Assembly (NCBI RefSeq): GCF_036370855.1
Contig: NC_088099.1
Location: forward strand, 88,475,820-88,539,819
DNA length: 64,000 nucleotides
Direction of reading: 5' to 3'
From: Dromaius novaehollandiae
Lineage: Eukaryota > Chordata > Aves > Casuariiformes > Dromaiidae
Position 1 is the first letter of the stretch, and each line of letters begins with the position of its first letter. The position numbers and the translations under genes are program-made. Below the pieces are notes generated by a model, which had not been told where the DNA came from, did not search any database, and worked only from the letters and a program-made list of their open reading frames with translations. This document shows positions 25,801 to 39,100 of this stretch, piece after piece.

Positions 25801-26640
25801 CAGTGCCATTACTGTGGATTACCTGATATATTGTCTGCTACTCACGGGGAAAGGCCCACAGGGGACACACAAAGTACGTGGACCCAAATGGTCTTTTGGA
25901 GTTAGTTTGTGGTAAAATCAGCTGAGATTTTGCAGCTTAGTTTTCAGCTGCGGAGAGATAAAAGGCAAGCTTGTAAAGCTTATAATGAAGTAATGAGTTT
26001 TTCAGCTCTGGTGGCAATGAGCTAGCAATATTACAATGAATTTGGGAACATCTAAGCATGATACAATCTTACCCTCTAAATGCAGCATGGACATCAGTGT
26101 CATACAAAGGAGAAAAGAAATTCTGATTCTCAGAGATGTTATGATCTAAACAAGGCCTTTAGTGAGTGGAGTACTTGGGATAATTGTTAAAATTACGTAA
26201 GCTAATTACAGAGCTATTACATAGCTCTTTGAAATCTATATAGCGTAGGACAATATGAGATAATGCAAAAGCCTGCTTTTTAAAGTTAGTAGCAGTTGTG
26301 TTCTTCAGGTCTTCAGTGATTAAAAAAAAACAGTCATGACATACATATATGTTCATTTATAGTACTCGTATCAAGGAAATGAAGAGTATTATGTTATATA
26401 ATGAAATAAGGGACTCATCATAGGGTTGTTGCAGAGAAAGGTCCTACAACAAAGACCTAGCTTGATTATGACAGTCACTGGTATCAGTTGCACCCATGCC
26501 CTTTTACCACAGAAAGCAATGGGGTTAGTGAAATGATGGAAACTTCATACTGATACATTTTAGAAGCTGCGGAGTTAGAAGAGAGATTTAACTAGCTTAA
26601 GATCAGTATATACTATTTGAAATTGATAAGTCTGTATCAA
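22811..26640. other. Non-coding DNA with small repeats
   Basis: Open frames on both strands at 22610-23026 shadow each other and match nothing I know. A perfect 7-bp hairpin (AAAGCCC, 5-nt loop, GGGCTTT) is at 23029-23047. A C/T-rich stretch lies near 25528-25545. No gene is supported. Confidence 0.6.
24411..24455. repeat. Remnant of palindromic MITE-like amniote repeat
   Basis: The stretch reads GTATTTAGGCTTCTAACTCC and then CACTGATTTAAATGGGAAT. This matches the pattern TTTAGGC..CTAACTCCCATTGA..TCAATGGGA that I remember from abundant reptile repeats. The inner part is a degraded palindrome. It is one of the clearest of the four copies in the window. Confidence 0.45.
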
Positions 26641-26765
26641 GGTTCTGAGGTTTTAAGGTCAGATGAGACTCTATCAGTCATTTAGTCTGGACCTACAAAT
26701 TCAATAACTTCTATGTCAAGTTTAGCTATAATTCAGAAAAGAAATCTAGTTTCAATAGATTCCTG
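26641..26765 (-). mobile_element. L3/CR1-like LINE 3'-end fragment
   Basis: The + strand reads GGTTTTAAGGTCAGATGAGA and then CATTTAGTCTGGACCTAC, followed by CAATAACTTCTATGTCAAG. This follows the antisense 3' end of reptile CR1/L3 elements (AAGGCCAGA.GGGACCAT..., CATCTAGTCTGACCTCC, CCAATAACTT). The element would therefore lie on the minus strand with its 3' end to the left. Identity is low and the ends are approximate. Confidence 0.45.
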
Positions 26766-26830
26766 ATGATCTGAAATCTTTCTTATGAGAACGATGCAGG
26801 TCTACTTAGACTCAATAAGCTAAGACAACT

Positions 26831-26877
26831 GAGGCCAAATTCTGTCTCATGAAGTTTGTGCAACTGTAAATCTGATT
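26831..26877. repeat. Short ancient amniote repeat fragment
   Basis: GAGGCCAAATTCTGTCTCAT followed by TGCAACTGTAAATCTGAT resembles the phrase GGGCCAAATTCTGCTCTCA...GTGTAAATCTGGA, which I remember as repeated across turtle and crocodile genomes. It lies about 65 bp beyond the CR1-like fragment and may belong to the same or a nested element. Confidence 0.3.
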
Positions 26878-29800
26878 TAATATATGTGTAAAAGCCATTG
26901 TTTGTCCTCTTGTCTTATGTATTTATCCTGTGCTGAAAGCTTTGTTTTTTAATCAGAAGAGGGCAAAAAGGGTAGAGATTCTCAGCTTGATCTGTGCTCT
27001 TCAGCCACTTTCTCATATGTAGTGGGTGTGTTGGGGGCAAGGGAAGGAGTAGATATGAGGAAATATGAGAATCTATTTTTATTTGGCTCCAGCTGCTATT
27101 GCTGCTTTAAGCAAAAAACTGGAGAGACTCTTTCCTTCTTTCACTTGTTTGCTAATTCCTGGTGAAATGCTGTTACTGATGAAAAATTTCCCTTTGATAT
27201 CCCAGACAGGAATGTGCTGCGCTTTTTTTTTTTTTTTTTTTAATGCTACTATGCTCAGCAAGGAAACATTTTTTCCCCAGTAAAATCAATTCAAGGCAAG
27301 AGCTGAACCATGGCAAAATGCATTCCTATGAAAGTGGCATGCCCTAAAATCAGTTGTTTGAATTGACAGTCTTGGCTTAGCAAAAGAAAAATTCTGGAAA
27401 CTACTGTGAGCAAACACAAAACTAATCCGTGCTTTGTTTTTGATAGTTTCATGTATCTTGTTCTTACCCAGTTTCATCCATGTAGCTGTCAGATTGTCAG
27501 CTCAAAACTTCATGCAGACACCTCTGAGCTTGCAGTGTTTTTCAACGAGTATGTAAACCCCATGAGCTGCTGTAAGAATTGCACTAAGCAAACTCTTTTA
27601 GAGAGAGTTATTTTTCAAAACACTTCTCCTGTGGAATATTTTATACATTATCTGGGTGTCTTGGAATAGCTAGGCTAAAGCAGTTGATTTGACATGGAAG
27701 GCACTTTCATGGTGAAGGTCAGCAGTACCTAAGAAGAAGTTATAAAGCAAGAGCGTTTATGCCATTGTAGACTAAGGAAACCATCTGCTGCATTCTAACC
27801 AAAAAAGCACAGCAGTGTCTTTTGATTAAATCTTATTAGAATTGTCATAGCTGAAGGAGGACCACCTGTTCTAACGGTTTTAACTTACAATTTAAAAGCA
27901 AATGCCAATTTGTGAATGTTGGCAGATGGACCTCAACAATATTTATCTCATATATTTTTCTATTAATTTTGTTCATTAAAAATGTTGAAATTTCAGTGTT
28001 TCTCAAATTTTGGGGATTCAAACTTTTCTTTTTTGAAATCAGAGTTACATCCTTCATTTAAATTTTAAAAGAATACATCTTTAATCGCTTTTATAGCTAC
28101 AGTTACTCTGTAGCAACTACTGCTTCTCAAACAGCAGTTTTGTTTAAAGTAACTGGAGGATTGTGTTGTACTAGAACACAAACAGTAGTAGGGGAAAGGA
28201 GCAAACTCCAAAGTGGAGGAAAGAACCACCAAACTAAGGATGCAGAGCCATTTCAAACTGCCAGTTTGGCAATAATTTTATTCTGATTGGGGTATCTAAA
28301 ATGACTCAGGAGAGGTCAAAATTAGAACTGCAATCCTAAATTAGAATCACAGTCCCTTCAATTTTTTTTTCACACAATGCCATTTGTAGAACTTTTGCCC
28401 TGCTCTTTCGTGCCTGAATTTCATCATTGGTTTACACCTGTTGAACAAGATGGTCCCACTTCCTTCTTGGCCACGTTCCTCTTGAGTCCAGTCTAGCAGC
28501 TGTGCAACCACTGGCTGAGTTATGCCATGTCATTGATCTGACTAAAAATCATGCAGAATAAATTTAGTCCTCAGAGTGTGACCAGCAAGCTGATCTAACT
28601 ACCGTGTGGTCACGCACTTCCTGGAACAAACATGGGAGAGAAGGGGTACAAGGAGAGGGAGAGGAAAATCGTCCTCTTTGGTGCAGGTATGCCTTGAAAT
28701 CAACCTTCACTGACTGTAAAACTGAACCTGCTCACCCCACACAGCTCCAATTCATTTAGCTGTAGACTTTTTACATAACAGTCCTTTGTCATAATACTTT
28801 TAGATTATAACCCAAATTTTCCCAAAGTTTATAATGTTCTTAGATGGATTCGTTGGGTTTTCTCTTTGGAAAATCAAAATGAATTTTTATGCCTGGGGTT
28901 AGCTTGACATTAAAGTCTGTATATGCCTGCTTATGGTCAGAAGTAAAATACTTCAGAACTCCTGAGTCAATCTTTTTACTTAAAGTATCTTAGAATTCAT
29001 AGAGGCTAAGTTACTAGGGAATTGTAGTCCAAATCCCCCAGGATTCTTTTCTGAAGGAACTCCTCTGCTGGACATACTCCAAGGTTGAAATAAACTGCTT
29101 AAGGCACCTAATGATTTTTCCGTAGCAGGAGAAGATTATTGTGCATCATGGGACATTTTTGGGTCAGCAAATTAAAAACTTGGATTTCAATTCAGGAATG
29201 TCAAAAAGATTGACTCCTACAAAAAAAAGGCTGATGTAGAAAGCTTTTATATTTATAGAGCTTTCAATTTCATAAATGTTGATATTTTCTTTTTTTCCCA
29301 TAGATTTACGATAAAAACAAATGTGAAATATTGTAATAAATTGTGGGATGGAAGATTTATATTTGTCTTTCAGCCAGCACTATTCTTAATATTCTGAATT
29401 GCTTTCCTACATCTTTTAATCTCACTTGAAAGCTTTGCCTATACCACTTTATTTTTCTATGTAATTCATCATTTTGGAACCATGCTCCTTTACTTAGTCT
29501 TTTCATTTTTATTTCTACAACTGATGACGACCAAATTTTTTTTCCATCAATGACGGTCACTTCTTCAGCTAATGTAGAGTGGGTTTTGGTCCACTGATAG
29601 AATGGACCAAAGTTAATTTGCATGACATTAGGAGCTGCCCCAAATAGCTGGGAAATAAATACTGTGTAAATACAAAACTGTGGAAACAATTTAGTAGAGG
29701 CATGCAATTTTGCCCACAAAATCACAGCAATGTTTAAACTGTGGTGTTTCAACATTGTTTAATTCTGTAAGAGATCTTGGATATACAATTCTCTGAAATA

Positions 29801-30802
29801 AGCTATTGTAGCTAAAATACAGATTGCAGTATTTCCACTGAAAATACTATAAATCAAACAGAGAATTGAAAAATGGCTCTTCTCCTTATCACCTGGCATC
29901 CATTGGGAAATTTCCAAGTGGAATACTAACAGCAACAAGTAAAGAGCTGACTTTTAAGATGTGTGCTGCTGTGTAAGATTCTACTTCTTTGGCTATTAGA
30001 AAGCTATCAAAATTATTTCTACTATTTTCTCAGACAAAGAAAGGATGCCCTGTTTATTTCTTGCAGAAACTACACCATGCTAGCTCTCATAAAAATGATA
30101 GAGGCAAGTCAAGAAGCCACTAATAAAAATAGCTTTGTAATAAAGCAGAAAAAAATGATGCATCTTATTTCATTTTCTTGTTGATATATTTTTTTCTCAT
30201 TCCTTTCCTTTCACCCTCCTGTTCTTTTTATCATGCAGGTGGTGTTACTTGCACACCTTTTATCTGCATAACTGTTTACCTCACCAGAATTTGACCTGTA
30301 AAGTGGATGACATTTTCTTTGTTGTTGAAAAGAAAGCTTGAAAAGTTTTAGTAAAGAAGCACTTTCTTTTTTCTATTCACAGGTATATTCACCTGAAGTC
30401 AAGTAAACTAATACATACAGAAGTAGATTTTTTTAGACCAAGTAACCTTACTGATGCCGCTGTGTGAGGAAAAACACAAGTTTACTGAAAGGGTGATTTT
30501 GTATTGAGGTAGCTAAACCAATTTTGATATTCACAGTTTTAAGAAACTCAGTATTGTTCATGTGGTTAAAAACATGGCATTTCATGTGTTTCAAGTGCTA
30601 TGGTATAAGTATAGATTCATGTTTTTAAAGTGGATAGGGGAAAAGGACTTGTTAGCTGTTGGTTGTGTTTTCCAAATAGTAAAGATGACTGCATACACTA
30701 ACAAGGGAAAGACTATCTAACATGTTGCCTCTCTAGGTTGTTCTGCTGTTTCCTGGAGCAACAGTCTCCATTTTATCTTTTGTAATACCCATTTTCTGAG
30801 GG
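26878..30802. other. AT-rich non-coding DNA
   Basis: Contains T19 at 27223-27241, which could be a retroposon tail on the minus strand although no body is recognised beside it. The longest minus-strand open frame here (29357-29755, 132 codons) has no domain I recognise and no visible promoter or splice signals. No gene is supported. Confidence 0.6.
28988..29110 (-). mobile_element. Possible CR1-like 3'-end fragment
   Basis: The + strand contains TTAGAATTCATAGAGGCTAA then GTAGTCCAAATCCCCCAGG, which loosely follows the antisense CR1 3' end (CATAGAATCATAGA..., CTAGTCCAACCCCC). The middle is too diverged to align by eye, so this is weak. Confidence 0.25.
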
Positions 30803-30825
30803 TTTTTTTTTTTCTTTTTTCCTAG

Positions 30826-30939
30826 GACTAGTGATGCTACCACCTCGACCAACAAGGAATGGCACTGTGGCAAATATCAGCTATCTTGGATGTACTTTTA
30901 TGGAAGTTTGGTCCAGTGAATGAACCACCATTTGTTATG
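30826..30939 (+). CDS. Candidate spliced exon with a translation start
   Basis: A long pyrimidine tract (30803-30823) ends in CCTAG at 30825, a good splice acceptor. The 114-bp segment that follows ends at ATG|GTACGT (30939/30940), a good donor. Two frames close near 30918. The third has two stops at the very start and is then open to the donor. In that frame an ATG at 30859-30861 has G at -3 and G at +4, a favourable context. It would give 27 residues beginning MALWQIS and ending NEPPFVM, leaving phase 0 at the donor. This is the pattern of a second exon carrying the end of a 5' UTR and the first codons. I do not recognise the peptide, no partner exon was found in the window, and a chance pairing of splice-like sites is quite possible. 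Confidence 0.3.
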
Positions 30940-30945
30940 GTACGT

Positions 30946-32414
30946 ATATCATAATGGATTTTTTTCTCAACACTGAAAAAAACCCCCACTCTTTTTTCAG
31001 TATAAATACATCTTAATGCTTTTGTGTTCCTTGCAAGCAGTGTGACACACTTGAAATTTATTGCAAAAAAATATACTACTTAGCACTTCAAACTCGACCT
31101 CTAGCTTTATTCTGCATACACAGGAGTAAAGGAAAACAGCCGAAAAGTTCTGGCATTTTATTTTGGTTTATTTTTCTTATTTAGCTTCAGCAGCATTTTG
31201 CTGAACACAAGATGTGGATTACACAGCAAAAATAAATGCAGGAAAACAGATTCAATATCATCCCTTTTTAACTTTTCCACTTTCCTGGCGGAAATTGTTT
31301 CTGTCAATACTTTAATTTCAACTGGGCTGAATAAGAAGAAAAAAAATGATGGTTGTTGGCAACCTGGTAACTGCATCTGAGAGGTAGTCTATAAATATAC
31401 ACAACTTAATAGGCTATATAGTTTCTTTCACATAAAGTTCTTGGGTCATGGTAAAAATTCTAATTCAGCTTTTGTGTTTCTAAACTAATAGTGTTGAATC
31501 TGTTGGTACTCAGGGATGTTAATGCAGGACTTCAAAAAGAACAAATATGCAGCCATATAACTCCTTTAGACATTACTTTTGGAATCAAACGTAACAGGAC
31601 AGACTGGTTCCTAGTAATGTGTGGCAGAGGGGAGGTCTGAGTTCATTTCTCAGTTATCTTATATGAAATGTACCTCAGTACTGAAAACAAAATTCTGATC
31701 CTTCAAAACATTAACATTCCTGTGTGTGAGAGTTGCCCTTTTATTCTCAGCGAGACTGTTCAGATGCAGAGAAGAGCAGAGGCAGGGAACGCAGGGTTGG
31801 CATAAACCACGAAACCATGATGAAAAGACTTGGCTGACGCACCTGCAAGGAAGGATAGATGCTGTCCCTCCCTTACAAAAGGCTTAGGAAGCCATGGCAG
31901 GGAGAGTCGCTTTCAGAAGAAATCAGCCAGTCTAGAAGCAACGTGTGGGTGTCTGACAGGCACCGGCACTTGCAGTTACTCAGCGAGCACGTGTAGTGAA
32001 GGTGATAGCAAGTGCTTCTATTTCTCTGCATCTGCATGGCAAATAGGCACTGTATGATAGGCTACGGGGAAAACCCGTGTCAGAGAAACTTTAAAACATA
32101 GCGCCTTCCTTGTATGGCCCTGTGATGGTGTTCCCACATGGAAATATGTGAAGTAAACACGCTGGATGCTTCATTTTGCTTTCTTAAATTCATTTATTCT
32201 TCAGAAGATGAGAACTTCAATTAGACTAGAGATTCTTGGACTGCAGAAAGGGTGGTGTTGGTGGATATTGGCACTAGAGAAGTTACTGTTATCAGTTAGT
32301 CTACCTAACATTTACACTCACCACTGCAGTGGGTAGGCAGTGGGAGGCATCTAGCCATTCTTCAGTTCCTTGCTTTAGCCTCCCTCTTAAGTGACTTTCT
32401 CAGTTAACTTGCAA
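30946..32414. other. Non-coding DNA
   Basis: Bases 31760-32060 are less AT-rich than the surroundings and hold a 75-codon open frame (31830-32057) without a recognisable domain. No gene is supported. If the exon at 30826 is real, this would be its downstream intron. Confidence 0.6.
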
Positions 32415-32525
32415 TCCTGTTAGTACTTTCACAAAGAAACTAAGGCTTACAAAGCTAGTTGTTTGCTTAGTGTTACACAGGTAGTTTGCAGATGATCTGG
32501 AAAAAGAATCCATATACAAGGGTTT
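32415..32525 (-). mobile_element. MIR SINE remnant
   Basis: The + strand reads AAAGAAACTAAGGCTTACAA, then TTGCTTAGTGTTACACAGG, then GATGATCTGG and AGAATCCA. This follows the antisense MIR core (GAGGAAACTGAGGCACAGAG, ACTTGCCCAAGGTCACACAG, GTGGCAGAGC.GGGATTC.AACCCA) in order and spacing. MIR elements are tRNA-derived SINEs that amplified early in amniote or mammal history, and only degraded copies survive in birds. Confidence 0.5.
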
Positions 32526-35500
32526 TGTAACTCTTGTTTTTCAACTAAGTATTCGACTAAGAATATGTCTGTATAGCACAACACAGGCCTTTACTGAGAT
32601 ACCAGATTAGTCTTGAAAATTTTTGCCTATACCATACCTGAAAGTCTATGCTGTCCTTTTATTCAGAATTAGTTCAGGTACCTCTGAGCACTAAAAATTC
32701 CCTGACTTCCTCTATGACTTATTTGAGGAGTAGACTATTTGGAAGTTTCTGATTTTTTTTTTTTTTTTTAAAGTATGGAGGCTGCTATGGTTCTCTTCCT
32801 GCCCTCAAGAGTCCAAAACAACTTTGATTTCTAATTGACATTCTACTACTGTTCTAGTGATATGGTCTCTGTTGTACATCATCTATAATTAAATCGGGTA
32901 ATACAGTATGTACGGGTATCTATCTTTCATTAAAGAGACTTATCTTTCAAGTATTCCTTTATCAGCTATACATTTGTTCTGAAATAAGTCATAGATATTT
33001 AAGCATTGAGTTATATGACCAAAGAGGCTGGAAATATTCAGAGATTCTTAATAGAGAAATGATTTTCCTTTTTATACTTGGAGGGAGGCTTGACTTGATT
33101 AAAGTTTTGTGACATCCTCCAGAGAGTATAATGAAAGGTTTTCTGTTCTTGTCCAGGTAGATGACTTCAGTGCTCTATTTCACTATTCATTTTCTTACTG
33201 TTTGGTGGCACTGCTAAAGGTAACAAGAACAGTCCTAATCATAGAAATAACTTGTTCATTGTTCTTTAGTAATGTACGTTTCACATGTGGCTTTGATGAG
33301 AAAAATGTAAGATCTCAAAATTAGAGTGTTCATAGTCTGCAAGAAATTCACCAGCTGATAGAAATGCAGACCAAAATGAAAATTCTCCATCACTGTAGCC
33401 TGCTGTGTGTGCAGTTAGATGAAATGATAGAAACATGCATAAAGTACTACTAAACCAAAATGATAGTGTGTTGTATTCACTACAGTATAATTGTCTGCTT
33501 GAGATAAAAGATCATGGTGGCAAAAGATTCAGGTTCTTCATGTATTACTTTCATATATATGACTATACAATATATCTTGGATACAATTACATAGAAAAAT
33601 TTCAATTTTCTCATAGGAAAAAAACCCTTCATATGTATTTTTGAGGGGAGATGTATATACGTGCTCAGTACTAGTAACTCAAATAAAAGATAGTTTTATA
33701 AGTGCACACATATATCATATAATCTATGTTTTGCCTTTGTGAGGAGTGTGTGCTCTACTTCAGACCTGAAATTTTCAGGTGCTGAGCAATCCAGTCTCTC
33801 ACTCAGGGTGATAGGATCAGAGTATGAACAATATGTTCCTGGAGCTCCACTGAGTATTTAGCAGATTTAATCTGTTACTGAGATTTATAGACTGTATCCA
33901 GTACCTTATGATTAGTGTTTAAGAACAAACTTAGAGTATTAACTTAAAATAGGTCATTGTGGATTTTTTAATGTACACCTATGTAATTTCCAGAATCTCT
34001 CTCACCACACTGTTACTCTGCTTTCAAGTTTGACAATAATATGTACATATATTCTACCCTTAACCCAAAGGTTGTTTTTTTGTTCAAAACTATAGCAATA
34101 CTGTACTCATCGATGTTCTTTTTTACTGATGTGGTCTTATAGCATAGATTTCTGTAGCAAGATACCTTTACAAGTGAGAGCTGCTCCCTCATCTCCTCCA
34201 ATGCGGAAAATGATTTTTTTTCCATAAAATCTTCTCATTTATATGTCAGGATTTAAGTAAAAGCCATTACTTGTATGTGTAGAAGGTCAAGGAGAATATA
34301 AAATGATTTTCTGGGTCCCCCCCACCTCCACTCTGGTATGTTACAAACATAATAGAAATAGAAAAAAAAAAAAAAAAACCTAGCAATTGTAGCATTACCC
34401 ATGGAAAAATAAAGCTATAAAATAAAACACACATAGAATTATCTTCAAAAAGAATGTAATCCCTTACAATATATGGCCATGAAACAGGACTTGCCAGATA
34501 GTGCAGTGAAATAGCAATTGTCCCCATCAAAGAGGTCATAACAGGTCCTGAAAATGTGCATCCTCTGTTTTTTATGAGATTACTAAAATGCTATATAAAC
34601 TTCATCCATCATCTGACTGCTATATTTGAATCATTTCCATGATATTTTAGGTCAAGGAAAACCCAGGCTTTGTACAGATAAAAGTGACAGAGCTTTTTAA
34701 ATAGATAAAGCCTTGGTTGTATGAACACAATTTGATTCTGATTTGCCAATACAATTAGTGCATGATGCATCTCCCTATGGGGTAAGAGCAGTCGTATCCC
34801 TACATTATGCTCACAGGAGAGGAAAAAAAACAATTACCTTTGCTTCAAGGACACTAAGCTAAGCAGAAAGCTACTATACAAAATTGAATGGGAGAATAAC
34901 CATTATTTTCATAGTGTGCATGTTCCATCAGTACTTAAAGAGATGAAGTTTCATGTTTCTGGCAGATCTGCTTCCTCTCGTATCTTGTCTTTGGACCTCT
35001 CTTGGTTATTCCATTTCTAGCTATCAAAACATGCAGAGGGTAGACTCTTTTGTTATCTGCCTGTACCTGTCATCAAGCACAGAAATTCTTCATTAGCTGA
35101 TTATGCAGATGGCTTGTCAAGATTTGCTTCGTCATTCGAACACCAGAAACCTTTCCATTTGGGAGAATAAGAAAACATGCAAAAGGTTTACCAAGAATGA
35201 ACATAAACAGGTGGGCTCAGTGTTATTTTAAATTCTGGACAAAGTGTTGCTGGAGAGAAGCCTGAGAAAATAACGGAGAGTTCCTATACCTAGTATTTCC
35301 CAATTAATACAGTTGGATATCCACTAACAAGTACTTTTCATCTATCTTAAGAATAATAGATAGATGATCAAGTTGTCCATAAAGACACTGTTCACTTCCT
35401 GGTAATGCTGTTTATACAGCTACACGATTAACCTTTGCTCAGAGCTGAGGCAGTGTGCATGCATTTCTGGCCATTTTGATCCACTCAGAGATAAGCCAAC

Positions 35501-35727
35501 AGGAGAATTATCAGTTCGCAACTTCTGAGACAAGAACATATGAAAGTAATGCTTTAAGCTTTATAAAGTCAGTGTCAGACATCAATTTCAGTGATTAAAT
35601 AATGTAAGAGAAAGATCATTTACCATCTATTTGCTAATTTCTTATACAAATCTGATGTTTCAAATAATTCTGTGATAGTGGAACAACAGCTGTACAACTG
35701 TAGATTTTCCTCAGGTAGCATAGTATG

Positions 35728-35752
35728 TAGGTCAATGGGAGTTATAGCTGAA
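35728..35752. repeat. Remnant of palindromic MITE-like amniote repeat
   Basis: TAGGTCAATGGGAGTTATAG carries the TCAATGGGAGTT half of the palindromic core also seen near 3127 and 24411. Only one arm is recognisable. Confidence 0.25.
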
Positions 35753-36113
35753 AATAATTTTAACCCCCAAACAAACAATTTTTTTCAGTGCATGTGCTGA
35801 GGAAAGATAAGATAGGGTAAATGTTTTCATGCTGTAATCATCTCAAAGACAGAACTGTGGTGGGTAAATAATACAGTCTCAGGTGGAAGAGACACCTGGA
35901 CCCTTCGAAACATAGAGCCTGTAGAATAAAACCGTAGCTGTATCTTATTCCTGAGCAATCTCCATTATTACTGTTGACTTATGAACATCTATACACATTT
36001 CTGATTCTATACTACTAACCAGTCCTATGGAAATGTTTGATTCACCCAGCTGGTAGTTTAACACACAGTGTTCTGAAACCTTATGTTATTAGTGAGTTGG
36101 AAAGTATCTCTTC

Positions 36114-36136
36114 TGTGTGTGTGTGTGTGTGTGTGT
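36114..36136. repeat. (TG)n microsatellite
   Basis: About eleven uninterrupted TG dinucleotides; the longest pure dinucleotide run I noted in the window. Confidence 0.9.
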
Positions 36137-39100
36137 CTGCTAAGGCTTCTTCTTTTCTGATATACTAGTTGTGCAGGGGAAGAGGTGATTGTGGAGACAG
36201 GGATATAGTGTAAGTGGAACCTTCCTCAGTAGGAACTTGAAGCTTATTAGTATTTTGTATCTCTTCTCTCATTGCTAGCTACTAGCTTTTTTTCCTCTCT
36301 GCTTGCTTTAGATGATTTACATAAAAATAGTACCTGTATGTCTTCAGGAATATCAAGTTTCCTCCTTCTGTCTGCTAATAACAACTGTCCTGTGACTTTC
36401 ATCTTCTTGAAGGTAGATGTAGTGATTCCTTCTTCACATGGGAGAGAGGAAAAAAGAACAACGCAGCAGGACTGGCTCAGTATTCTGTCTGAAATGTCTG
36501 TACTTGAAAAAAAGCTGCTTTTCATCTGAAGCCCTGTAACTTCACTTTAAATACAGCTTACTTCTGTTATGGTAACTTGGTAGAGAATATAGTTGCGAGT
36601 ATCTAATATAGCATGTATTTTGATTACTACCAGTTTTTTATACAAAACTGACATGAAAACATACTTGCAATATATGTTTATGCGGTTCTATAGCACAACA
36701 GTGTAAATTTACCATAAAAATATCCATATTATATTTTATATACAATAACATGTATAAATGTATTTTTAAAGTGCTTTTAAAGATAAACAGTGAGGAACTT
36801 TGTCTCAAAAGATGCCTAGCTTTTTCATAAACTCTTTTCTCTTGAAATCTCTGGAGGTAAAAAATATTTTCAATGGTACTTCAGAACACAGTCCAGGAAA
36901 AAATATTTTTTAGCTGTTTTTGTGCTTAGAGGAAAAAACGCTTCCTGAACAGAATGCTGAAAATCAGAATAGCAATTACATTGACTGTCTATACAGCAGT
37001 GCCAATTTCAGTCAGGCTAATATTGGCTTAGAAGGGTTTTTCCTTTAAATTAGTAAAAGTTCAAGTAGTTCAAGTTCTAAGTAGTTTTAGCATGAACTCA
37101 AATACTGCAAAGAGCACACAGAGAAATTCATGATCATTGTCAGTATGTAGTTTAACATTAAATTGCCCAAACTATGGAAAGTTTTATGTTGTTTCTGCAA
37201 GTATTCGTTTATAAATATAGATTTCCAATAGCTTGTGGTTATCAGAACATAGGCTGCTGCTTAAAGTGTGCACAGTTTATAGACAGTACAGAACACTAGT
37301 AGATTGCTTAAGAGATTTTCTTAGTGGAAGACTTGCTCTTTGTTAGTTCCTGAGGACAGCATTGAAGTGTTAAAACTAATATTTTTGCAATGCTGAGGAA
37401 GTTGTGCTTTCACATCCTTACTAACTGCAATAACCTGGAGAAGGGGAAGATATTTCCTACTTTGGAGATGATTTCATTTTCTCCTGCATTGATAAACAAT
37501 GTTTTTTGTTTGTTTGTTTTTATTTGGTGCTGTCCAGCTTTACCTTGTACTTTTGGTATCTGAACTTTATTTTCCAGGCTCTTGATATGTTTGTCATGTC
37601 AGAGGAGTTATGGCATAGTGGTACGTTTAGAGAAAAATATGTTAAATTTCTGCCTTGGGGATCTTACAACAGATTTTCGAAGTTAACCCTGATGTAAACA
37701 AGTATCTGGTTGTTTAGGCTGGGAAACCAAATATGTATCATAGTAGTTAGCAATCTTTTTTGTCTTCAATCAATTACAGAAATTGCATTATCCCAGTGGT
37801 TGCAGGTGGCTCCTAAACAGTTTTCGTTTTGTTTTTATTATCTGTGTTAACTGAGCTATTACAGAAATTTTCCAGTTATATTTAACATAGCATGAAAGAC
37901 TAAAACTTCTATTAGTTTGGACTAGCTATATTATATTCAGGTTAATTTAAATGCTTAGTGTAATACATCTTCTAAAATGGTCAACTTGACTCTAATATTT
38001 TTGCCTTAACTGGGAGCTTTCCCCTACTCTTCAGTAGGTCTTGATCAAATGTTGAAAAGATGTGTAAATGTAGTGATTAAAAATTACAAATAGTGTTCTT
38101 TATTAAGTATAACTCACTAGAGTGTGGAAGCATTGTAAACTTTTCCATGCCTGTATATTCTTACTGTAAGCATGGACAAAGGGTATGAAGGGAAGGAAAC
38201 AAATTCTGGCTTTTGTTGCTCAAGCTACAAATAAAATTGACTCATTATTTTAGGAACATTTAAAGATCCTCTATAAAAGTAGAGGCCACTATTGTGTTGA
38301 ATTTGATATATTGCAATGTATACATTGCTTACAGTATATGCATTAAGATTCTCAAGCATTTCCAATCGATTAAATTGTAAATCTGGTCTTGAAATGGTTG
38401 ACTGATTTTTTGTATTCCTAAAACTTCCTATCAGACTCCCACCTGATCGGAGTCCACTTATACTGGACTTAGAGATGCTCCAGGTGGCTGTGGGGAGGAT
38501 GGCCATCTATCTTAGCATTTCACAAGAGAGACAGTGTATCAGAAGAGGGCAAGCAAGTGCCAATCGTTTTAACACATTTTTTTTTCAACCCATCCTTTGT
38601 CTCAGTGAATCATTTGGACACTTTTCTACCTATGTCAGTTTTATAACATCAATATCAGATACAGGGATATGATCATTGGCTTATTCAGTATAGATTTCAT
38701 TAGTCGCTTTTAGGTATAGAACGTCTAGGCATTAGTCTAAGATTTTTAATTCCAGCTTTGGTTATTTGGAATCCTCCCCTCCCCCTAAGCTCATAAATCC
38801 TTTTTATGTGTGGTAAGAGCATTTTGCACTTCACTGATCACAGCCAATATGGCTGGCTCCTACCAGCCAACAATAAGCCTGAGACTCTCCTGTGACTACT
38901 AAGTCAATGATTCTGAGGACCTCTGGACCTGATTGTGAAGTTTATGTTTACTGTATGATTGATCTGGCATGAGAAGGCCTTGCATGTGTTTTGATTATAG
39001 GACGATACTTGAACCGTACTTGAAGATATTTCACATGAGGCTTTTAGTTCATATCTATCTATTCTGAATGGAACTAGGACTCTTGGAGGGTTTCAGGAGA

